Assembly: GCA_045591885.1 (NCBI GenBank)
Contig: JAZNTT010000039.1
Location: 1 to 9,185, forward strand
Direction of reading: 5' to 3'
DNA from: Colimorpha_A sp045591885
GTDB lineage: Bacteria > Bacillota > Clostridia > Oscillospirales > CAG-272
DNA: 9,185 nucleotides
Positions within the stretch are counted from its first letter, which is position 1. Every line of letters starts with the position of its first letter. The notes beneath the pieces are model-generated. The model ran no database searches and was not told the origin of the DNA. It was given only the letters and a program-made list of their open reading frames with translations. Shown here in pieces: positions 1-5,248 of the stretch. The translations under genes were made by a program, and so were the position numbers.

Positions 1-1593
1 CGTTTCGGAACGGAGCAGACCCTCCTTGTCGGCATCAAGAATTGCGACAAGGGAAACCTCGGGAATGTCAAGACCCTCACGAAGAAGGTTGATTCCGACA
101 AGAACGTCGAAGACTCCGAGACGCAGGTCGCGGATTATCTCCATACGCTCGATCGTCTCAACGTTATGGTGTATATATTTGACCTTTATCAGGTTCATTT
201 CGAGATATTCGGTCAGGTCCTCTGCCATTTTCGTCGTCAGAGTAGTAACGAGCACACGCTCGCCTCTTTCGGCGCGGATGCGTATCTCGCCCATAAGGTC
301 GTCGACCTGTCCCTCTATCGGTCTTATCTCGATCTCGGGGTCAATAAGTCCCGTCGGGCGGATAAGCTGCTCGGCAACCTGAACGGAATGCTCCTTTTCG
401 TATGCCGAAGGGGTGGCACTGACGTAAATTACCTGATTTATCTTGCTTTCAAATTCCTCAAAGAAAAGAGGACGGTTGTCGAATGCCGACGGCAGACGGA
501 AGCCGAAGTTTACGAGGTTCGTCTTTCTCGCCTTGTCGCCGCCACTCATTCCCTTTACTTGTGGTAGCGTCACGTGTGACTCGTCGACGAAAAGAAGAAA
601 ATCCTTCGGGAAGTAGTCCATCAGTGTATAAGGGGTAGTCCCCGGCTCGCGTCCCGAGAAAACTCTCGAATAGTTTTCAACGCCCGAGCAATATCCAAGC
701 TCGCGTATCATTTCCATATCGTAACGCGTGCGTTCTTCAATGCGCTGTGCTTCTATCAGTTTATTTTGGCTCTTGAAATACTCGATACGGTCTTCAAGCT
801 CGGCTTCTATTTCGTTAAGTGCTTTTTCGCGCTTATCGTCGGTCGTTGCGTAGTGAGTTGCGGGGAATACCGATGCGTAACGCAGGTCACGCAGAATTTC
901 GCCCGTGAGGTAATTGACCTCGGTAAGACGGTCGATCTCGTCGCCGAAGAACTCGACGCGCAGAACGGTACTGTCGGACGACGGCGGGAATATCTCAACG
1001 TCGTCACCGCGCACGCGGAAGCGGTTACGCTCAAAGCCGACGTCGTTTCGGTCGTAGTTTATCGAAACAAGACGCTTGAGCAGCTCGTCACGCTCCATAA
1101 GCATACCGGGGCGGAGCGAGATCATAAGATCGGTGTAATCCTCGGGGTCACCGAGAGAGTATATGCAGGAAACAGACGAGACGATTATAACGTCGCGTCT
1201 TTCAAAAAGAGACGAGGTCGCGCTATGGCGTAGCTTGTCTATCTCGTCGTTTATGAGCGCGTCCTTTTCGATATAAATATCCTTGCCCGGAATGTACGCT
1301 TCGGGCTGGAAATAATCGTAATAGGAAACGAAATACTCGACTGCATTGTTCGGAAAGAACTCGCGGAACTCCGAGCAGAGCTGTGCAGCGAGAGTTTTGT
1401 TGTGAGCGAGAATGAGGGTCGGGCGGTTTACCTTTGCGATGATGTTTGCCATCGTAAAGGTCTTACCCGAGCCTGTGACACCGAGAAGCGTCTGGTCGCG
1501 GTAGCCCTTATTTATTCCGTCGACAAGCTTGTCTATCGCCTGAGGCTGATCGCCCGTCGGCTGAAACTTTGAAACCAGCTCAAAATGATCCAT
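1..1593 (-). CDS. uvrB: UvrABC system protein B (excinuclease subunit), 3' end beyond window
   Basis: UvrB is the ATP-dependent damage-verifying subunit of bacterial nucleotide excision repair. It is loaded by UvrA, opens DNA at a lesion and recruits UvrC for incision in the cytoplasm. The frame is open for 531 codons to the left edge; the family is usually about 660 residues, so helicase motif VI and the UvrC/UvrA-binding C-terminus lie outside. Visible landmarks are Walker A GVTGSGKT (38-45), the damage-binding beta-hairpin region YFVSYYDYFQPEAYIP (87-102), RRDVIIVSSVSCIYSLGDP (132-150), the DESH box (337-340), FRLPSAFDNRPL (365-376), the SATP motif and, at the edge, LLREGLDIPEVSL and LDADKEGLLRSET. 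The start at 1593 is preferred because AGGAG lies 9 nt upstream. An in-frame ATG at 1602 directly abuts the GGAG and leaves no spacing. Upstream is a decayed gene 37 nt away. No LexA-type operator was recognised. Identification is secure. Confidence 0.98.
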   Translation of the reverse strand, partial: MDHFELVSKFQPTGDQPQAIDKLVDGINKGYRDQTLLGVTGSGKTFTMANIIAKVNRPTLILAHNKTLAAQLCSEFREFFPNNAVEYFVSYYDYFQPEAYIPGKDIYIEKDALINDEIDKLRHSATSSLFERRDVIIVSSVSCIYSLGDPEDYTDLMISLRPGMLMERDELLKRLVSINYDRNDVGFERNRFRVRGDDVEIFPPSSDSTVLRVEFFGDEIDRLTEVNYLTGEILRDLRYASVFPATHYATTDDKREKALNEIEAELEDRIEYFKSQNKLIEAQRIEERTRYDMEMIRELGYCSGVENYSRVFSGREPGTTPYTLMDYFPKDFLLFVDESHVTLPQVKGMSGGDKARKTNLVNFGFRLPSAFDNRPLFFEEFESKINQVIYVSATPSAYEKEHSVQVAEQLIRPTGLIDPEIEIRPIEGQVDDLMGEIRIRAERGERVLVTTLTTKMAEDLTEYLEMNLIKVKYIHHNVETIERMEIIRDLRLGVFDVLVGINLLREGLDIPEVSLVAILDADKEGLLRSET

Positions 1594-1602
1594 CGGTGTC
1601 AT

Positions 1603-1610
1603 CTCCTTTC
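1603..1610 (-). promoter_or_regulatory. uvrB ribosome binding site
   Basis: Read on the minus strand the sequence is GAAAGGAGATG. The AGGAG core lies 9 nt before the ATG at 1593. It also touches another in-frame ATG at 1602, and this zero spacing is the reason for choosing the downstream start. Confidence 0.7.
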
Positions 1611-1630
1611 GAAAATATTTTAAGTATTAA

Positions 1631-1857
1631 TTATGCTCTGTATTCCTCGATCTTGGAAGAAAGGTATTTGCCGACCTTGCACTAAAGCGTTTCGGCGTCA
1701 AGCGAAAGCTCGGCGGGGAATTTGCTTGCAAAGCCCGATTCAAAGGTGAAGCCGCGCCCTCGTATCCGATCTCACCGAGCGCCTCGGCAATAAGGCGTAC
1801 AGCGTCCTCGGCGCCGTATTTTTCGAGTAGATCCGAGGTGGTTATTGAAACGAGCAT
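1631..1857 (-). pseudogene. Remnant of a sugar-phosphate isomerase/epimerase-like gene (internal deletion, frameshift, stop)
   Basis: An ATG-started frame from 1857 runs 76 codons to 1627, but only its first part reads like protein. Residues 1-26 (MLVSITTSDLLEKYGAEDAV and on) resemble the N-terminus of TIM-barrel sugar-phosphate isomerase/epimerase proteins (AP_endonuc_2/xylose isomerase-like). They run directly into ALGEIGYEG, which resembles a segment near the C-terminus of the same family. From about 1760 the homology-like reading moves to another frame: GFTFESGFASKFPAELSLDAETL, then an in-frame TAG at 1684-1682, then CKVGKYLSSKIEEYRA ending at the TAA at 1633-1631. Such proteins are usually about 250-290 residues, so some 200 codons appear lost. 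The open frame's own C-terminal half is rich in Arg, Ser and Pro, typical of an out-of-frame shadow. Family assignment is from memory of conserved ends, not a search. The alternative is a non-functional chance ORF. Confidence 0.6.
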
Positions 1858-1892
1858 AATACCGTCTTCTTATCAAGAAAATCCATATCTAA

Positions 1893-1921
1893 ATTGTATC
1901 ATATTTAATAGGAAAGTGGAA
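1893..1921 (-). promoter_or_regulatory. Candidate extended -10 promoter upstream of the isomerase remnant and uvrB
   Basis: Read on the minus strand, TACAAT at 1898-1893 is preceded by TGA, giving an extended -10 (TGNTACAAT). A weak -35 TTCCAC lies at 1921-1916 with a 17-nt spacer. It sits between the znuA stop (1934) and the remnant's ATG (1857). It may be the old promoter of the decayed gene. No better promoter is visible between 1594 and 1630, so it may now transcribe uvrB through a leader of roughly 290 nt. The -35 match is poor, which limits confidence. Confidence 0.45.
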
Positions 1922-1933
1922 TATATTATACGA

Positions 1934-2836
1934 TTATTTTTGCAGAGAATTTTTCAGAGCCTCGGCGTTTTTCGTCATAAGCGAAATATACGTCTCGCCG
2001 TTCTTTTTGTCGGTCTTTGTTATGTTGGCACAAGAGTGAAGAACCGTTTTCTTTGCACCCGTTTCAGAGCAGATCGTATCTGCAAGCGCACCGTTACTCA
2101 TTTCGGTCACGAATACGGTCTTGATGCCGTTTTCCTTTACCGTATTGATCAGCTCAACGACGGTCGAAGCCGACGGCTCTGTCATATCCGAGCATCCGGG
2201 ATAAGCAGAAAGATATTCGATACCGTAGTCGCAGAAAAGATGCGTGAAAGGGAATCGGTCGCCGAAAATTACAGTTTTGCCATTTGATAGCTCGCCTATC
2301 TCTTCAAATGCGGAATCAAGCGCTTCAAGCTTTGATAAATATTCGGCATAGTTTGCAGAAATATATTCCTTTTCCTCGGGGAAAAGTGAAATAAGTGTTT
2401 GTGCTATTTCCTTTACCATAATTTCGGCGTTTTTCGGGGAAGTCCAAAAGTGCTCGTCGTTGTGAGCGTGACCGTCGTGACTGTGCTCATCTTCCGCGAA
2501 AAGATGGACAAGCGAAAGCTGTTCAACGTTTTTCATATCGCTGCCCGACATTAGCTCCTGTACCCATTTTTCGTCCGCTCCGCCTATTGAAAGGAAAAGA
2601 TCGCAGTTTTTGATTTTTGCGATCTCCTTAAGAGACGGGTCGTAGGAATGGCTGTCCTGGCCCGGTTTAAGAAGAAGCGTTACGCTTCCTTTTTCTCCGA
2701 TAAGCTCACGCGCGAAATCGTAAAGCGGAAAGCAGGTCGTGATGATAGATATTCCCTCGCTTTTTATCGGTGCTCCGCAGGAAAAAACGGAAAGAAATGA
2801 GGATATTATTAAAATCAGGGAAATGAGTTTTTTCAT
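1934..2836 (-). CDS. znuA: Zinc/manganese ABC transporter substrate-binding lipoprotein (ZnuA/AdcA family)
   Basis: This is a cluster A-I metal-binding protein that captures Zn2+ (or Mn2+) outside the cell and delivers it to an ABC permease. The 300 residues fit the family. Residues 1-19 are a Lys-Lys plus hydrophobic signal ending in SVFSC, so Cys20 is the likely lipidation site; Phe at -2 makes a slightly atypical lipobox. Likely metal ligands are His63 (GQDSHSYDPS), His129 (EHFWTSPKN) and His199 (FPFTHLFCDYG), with a fourth ligand in the C-terminal region LHSCANITKTD. An acidic His-rich loop spans 115-129 with His at 118, 120, 123, 125 and 129, as in zinc-type members. TEPSAS (219-224) is a family motif. 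The start has a modest AAGG site 9 nt upstream and a good promoter behind it. No ZnuB permease or ZnuC ATPase gene is adjacent, so its partners must be encoded elsewhere. Zinc rather than manganese is inferred from the His loop. Confidence 0.93.
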   Translation of the reverse strand: MKKLISLILIISSFLSVFSCGAPIKSEGISIITTCFPLYDFARELIGEKGSVTLLLKPGQDSHSYDPSLKEIAKIKNCDLFLSIGGADEKWVQELMSGSDMKNVEQLSLVHLFAEDEHSHDGHAHNDEHFWTSPKNAEIMVKEIAQTLISLFPEEKEYISANYAEYLSKLEALDSAFEEIGELSNGKTVIFGDRFPFTHLFCDYGIEYLSAYPGCSDMTEPSASTVVELINTVKENGIKTVFVTEMSNGALADTICSETGAKKTVLHSCANITKTDKKNGETYISLMTKNAEALKNSLQK

Positions 2837-2868
2837 ATTTGTCTGCCTTGTACTTTAATTGTATATAA

Positions 2869-2897
2869 AGTATAAATCTTTTTCCTTTTTCCGTCAA
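2869..2897 (-). promoter_or_regulatory. Sigma-A promoter of the zinc-binding lipoprotein gene
   Basis: On the minus strand there is TTGACG (2897-2892), a 17-nt spacer and TATACT (2874-2869). Each box differs from consensus at one position. The expected start point is about 25 nt upstream of the ATG at 2836. It fires leftward, divergent from the exporter operon promoter. Confidence 0.75.
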
Positions 2898-2904
2898 GGC
2901 GATA

Positions 2905-2927
2905 TGATAACAATTCTCAAATTGAGA
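2905..2927. promoter_or_regulatory. Candidate metalloregulator (Fur/Zur-type) operator, two overlapping palindromes
   Basis: TGATAACAATTCTCA (2905-2919) matches the classic 7-1-7 Fur box TGATAATNATTATCA at 12 of 14 defined positions. Overlapping it, TCTCAA-A-TTGAGA (2915-2927) is a perfect 6-1-6 palindrome. The pair lies just upstream of the -35 of the metal-binding lipoprotein promoter. An extended -10-like TGTTATCAT (2912-2904, minus strand) is embedded in it and might mark a second promoter. Metal-dependent control of this gene is common in the family, but binding of a particular regulator here is inference. Confidence 0.4.
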
Positions 2928-2966
2928 GGGAAAATTCACGGATTATTAACGATTTTCTGCCCTTAT

Positions 2967-2981
2967 ATTATTGACAATAAT
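2967..2981. promoter_or_regulatory. Perfect 7-1-7 palindrome over the -35 box of the marR-exporter promoter
   Basis: ATTATTG-A-CAATAAT is a perfect odd-centred inverted repeat that contains the TTGACA hexamer (2971-2976). Its 15-bp geometry is that of Fur-superfamily boxes, but the sequence is AT-rich and the repeat could be partly fortuitous. A protein bound here would block RNA polymerase. Confidence 0.3.
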
Positions 2982-2999
2982 TTACTTCGGTATTATAAT
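2971..2999 (+). promoter_or_regulatory. Perfect-consensus sigma-A promoter of the marR-ABC exporter operon
   Basis: TTGACA (2971-2976), a 17-nt spacer and TATAAT (2994-2999) match the vegetative consensus at all 12 positions with ideal spacing. Transcription should begin near 3006. Such an intrinsically strong promoter implies that the unit is held down by a repressor; an operator-like repeat begins at the next base. Confidence 0.85.
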
Positions 3000-3013
3000 G
3001 TTAGGGTGCTAAC
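3000..3013. promoter_or_regulatory. Likely MarR operator at the transcription start
   Basis: GTTAG-GGTG-CTAAC is a perfect 5-bp inverted repeat immediately after the -10 box and covering the expected start site. The downstream arm with its flank, CTAACAAA (3009-3016), recurs at 3029-3036, exactly 20 bp or about two helical turns away. This suggests a second half-site on the same DNA face. MarR proteins typically bind such short palindromes in their own promoters. Binding by the adjacent regulator is inferred from position. Confidence 0.6.
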
Positions 3014-3051
3014 AAAAATGTTCGAAAACTAACAAACGGGAGGTGCGTTTT

Positions 3052-3489
3052 TTGAATAAAGACGCTCACGTTGGACTCACGGTCAGGTGTCTGCACCATA
3101 AGATCGGCAGGGAAATAGCGAGTATTTCGGGAAAGCAGTTCGGCGAGTCTACAACGCCTGTGCAAAGCTGGATAGTCCGCTACCTTTATGACAACAGAGA
3201 TAAGGACGTTTTCCAAAAGGACCTTGAGGCGCGCTTCTCGGTGCGCCGCTCGACGATGACCTCGATACTTCAGTTGATGGAAAAAAACGGTCTTATCGTC
3301 AAGGAGGACGTCCCGACCGATAAACGCCTTAAAAAGCTGATCCTTACGCCGCTCGCGGTCGAAAAGCAAAAGAAGATGGCTCTTTGTATTGACGAGCTTG
3401 ACAAGAAGATCAAAACGGGTATCAGCGAGGACGAGCTGAACGCTTTCTTTGCCGTTGCCGAAAAAATAAGCGCAAATCTGGATTCTTGA
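3052..3489 (+). CDS. MarR-family transcriptional regulator of the exporter operon
   Basis: This is a winged helix-turn-helix repressor of 145 residues, the usual size for MarR dimers. The N-terminal helix (about 3-30) and C-terminal helices (about 105-145) would form the dimer interface. The DNA-binding winged helix lies around 45-100, with DKDVFQKDLEARFSVRRSTMTSILQLMEKNGLI as helix-turn-helix and recognition helix, and a DKRLKKLILTPLA wing. Start choice: GTG at 3043 overlaps the GGGAGGT ribosome site (3038-3044) and cannot be used with it. TTG at 3052 is 7 nt beyond it and gives a normal MNKDAHVGLTVR N-terminus. The stop codon overlaps the ribosome binding region of the first ABC gene 10 nt further on. 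MarR genes placed before paired ABC exporters are common in Clostridia and usually repress the pump until a substrate-like ligand binds. The ligand cannot be read from the sequence. Confidence 0.93.
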   Translation: MNKDAHVGLTVRCLHHKIGREIASISGKQFGESTTPVQSWIVRYLYDNRDKDVFQKDLEARFSVRRSTMTSILQLMEKNGLIVKEDVPTDKRLKKLILTPLAVEKQKKMALCIDELDKKIKTGISEDELNAFFAVAEKISANLDS

Positions 3490-3499
3490 GGAATGGAAA

Positions 3500-5248
3500 A
3501 TGAAGAATTTTAAAAGACTTTTAAAATGTGTCAGGGAATTTAAGCTTCCCACGATACTGACGCTCATTTTCATAATGGGCGAGGCAGTTATCGAGGTATT
3601 TATTCCCGCGATAACGAAAGACCTTATAAATGAAATTGAGCGCGGCGGTGCAGATATGAACGACATACTTAAGCATGGATTTACTCTCGTGCTTATGGCT
3701 ATGCTGTCGCTTCTCTGCGGCGGAATCGCGGCTGTGACCTGTGCTAAGGCATCCGCGGGCTTCTCGCGCAATATTCGTCACGATATGTTCCATAAAATTC
3801 AGGATTTCTCCTTTGAGAACATAGACAAATTCTCATCGTCATCGCTCGTCACGAGAATGACGACCGACGTAAGCTACGCGCAGATGTCGTTCATGATGCT
3901 TATCAGAATTGCGGTTCGTGCGCCTATGCTCCTTATCTTCTCGATAATCATGGCATTCAGAGAGGGCAAGGATCTTGCGATGACCTTCGTCGTCGTAATT
4001 CCGGTTCTTGCATTCGGACTATTTATGGTTGCTCGCCATGCGATGCCTGCCTTCCGCCGTGTTTTCAAGAAGTACGACCGTCTTAACGAGTCGATTGAGG
4101 AAAACGTCCGCGGAATGAGAGTGGTCAAGGGCTTCTCACGTCAGGAATATGAAAAGGAAAAGTTCAACCGTGCAGCCGAGGACATCTGCCGCGACTTTAC
4201 AAAGGCAGAAAGGATCGTTGCGCTCAATACGCCGATAATGCAGCTTTGTATGCATTTCAACCTCATATTCATTCTCCTTATCGGTTCTAAGGTCATCATA
4301 TCGAGCGGCGGTCAGACGCTTGGAATCGGCTCGATCTCGATGATGCTCACCTACGGTATGCAGGTGCTTATGCAGCTTATGATGCTCTCCTCTATATTCG
4401 TTATGCTGACGATCTCGGGCGAGTCGATACGCCGTATAGGAGAGGTGCTTGAAGAAAAGCCGATGCTTGACAGCCCCGCTTCTCCCGTTACCGAGGTCAA
4501 GGACGGCTCTATCGTATTCGATAACGTCTCCTTCAAGTATTCCGCGACGGCAGAGAGATTCGCTCTTGAAAATATCAACCTTGACATTAAGTCGGGAATG
4601 ACAGTCGGTATTCTCGGCGGAACGGGATCGTCTAAAACGACGCTCGTTCAGCTTATACCGCGTCTGTATGACGCGACTGAGGGAAGCATTCGTATAGGCG
4701 GAGTTGACGTACGAGACTACGGACTTAAGGAGCTTCGTGACTCGGTTGCGATGGTGCTTCAGAAGAATCTTCTCTTCTCGGGAACGATAAACGAAAACCT
4801 CCGTTGGGGTAATGAAAACGCTACTGACGAGGAGATAGCGGAAGCGTGTCACCTCGCCTGCGCCGACGAATTTATCGAGACCTTCCCCGATAAGTACAAC
4901 ACAATGATAGAGCAGGGCGGTACGAATGTGTCGGGTGGACAGAAGCAGCGTCTTTGTATTGCCCGTGCGCTTCTGAAAAAGCCGAAGATACTCATTCTCG
5001 ACGACTCGACGAGCGCCGTAGATACTCATACCGACGCGCTTATCCGTTCGGCGTTCGCACAGTATATTCCCGAAACAACTAAGATAATAATCGCTCAGCG
5101 CGTTTCCTCCGTTCAGGACGCTGACCTTATCCTTATAATGGATAACGGTAAGATAGTGAACAGCGGAACTCACGAGGAGCTTCTCACTTCAAGCGAGATA
5201 TATAAAGAGATCTACGAGCAGCAGACGAATGGGGGTGATGAGGAATGA
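3500..5248 (+). CDS. Heterodimeric ABC exporter, degenerate-site subunit (MdlA/BmrC-like)
   Basis: This is a half-transporter of 582 residues: six transmembrane segments (roughly 16-37, 59-82, 137-154, 159-178, 248-268, 279-303) followed by a nucleotide-binding domain from about 337. It should pair with the next gene to export drugs, peptides or lipids across the membrane. The ATP site is degenerate. Walker A is GGTGSSKT (373-380), with Ser378 for the last glycine. The residue after Walker B (ILILD, 497-501) is Asp502 instead of the catalytic Glu. The switch His is Gln533 (AQR). The signature VSGGQ (477-481) is canonical and would complete the partner's catalytic site. The Q-loop is Gln421. 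The ATG at 3500 follows a GAGG site; an ATG at 3493 is out of frame and stops at once. The gene overlaps the next one by ATGA. The paired pattern is known from TM287/288 and BmrCD. Substrate is unknown. Confidence 0.95.
   Translation: MKNFKRLLKCVREFKLPTILTLIFIMGEAVIEVFIPAITKDLINEIERGGADMNDILKHGFTLVLMAMLSLLCGGIAAVTCAKASAGFSRNIRHDMFHKIQDFSFENIDKFSSSSLVTRMTTDVSYAQMSFMMLIRIAVRAPMLLIFSIIMAFREGKDLAMTFVVVIPVLAFGLFMVARHAMPAFRRVFKKYDRLNESIEENVRGMRVVKGFSRQEYEKEKFNRAAEDICRDFTKAERIVALNTPIMQLCMHFNLIFILLIGSKVIISSGGQTLGIGSISMMLTYGMQVLMQLMMLSSIFVMLTISGESIRRIGEVLEEKPMLDSPASPVTEVKDGSIVFDNVSFKYSATAERFALENINLDIKSGMTVGILGGTGSSKTTLVQLIPRLYDATEGSIRIGGVDVRDYGLKELRDSVAMVLQKNLLFSGTINENLRWGNENATDEEIAEACHLACADEFIETFPDKYNTMIEQGGTNVSGGQKQRLCIARALLKKPKILILDDSTSAVDTHTDALIRSAFAQYIPETTKIIIAQRVSSVQDADLILIMDNGKIVNSGTHEELLTSSEIYKEIYEQQTNGGDEE

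Noticed and set aside
1627..1857. Intact 76-residue protein on the minus strand.
   Set aside because: The second half reads as an out-of-frame shadow (Arg/Ser/Pro rich), and family-like residues continue in another frame, so a decayed gene fits better.
1594..1933. LexA/SOS box controlling uvrB.
   Set aside because: No GAAC-N4-GTTC-like palindrome was found in the interval on reading both strands.
3043..3051. GTG at 3043 as start of the MarR regulator, giving 148 residues.
   Set aside because: This GTG overlaps the GGGAGGT ribosome binding sequence at 3038-3044; the TTG at 3052 has proper spacing and yields a typical MarR N-terminus.
4136..5173. 345-codon minus-strand open frame opposite the first ABC subunit.
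   Set aside because: It is a shadow of the strongly supported plus-strand gene, with no family features and no ribosome site of note.
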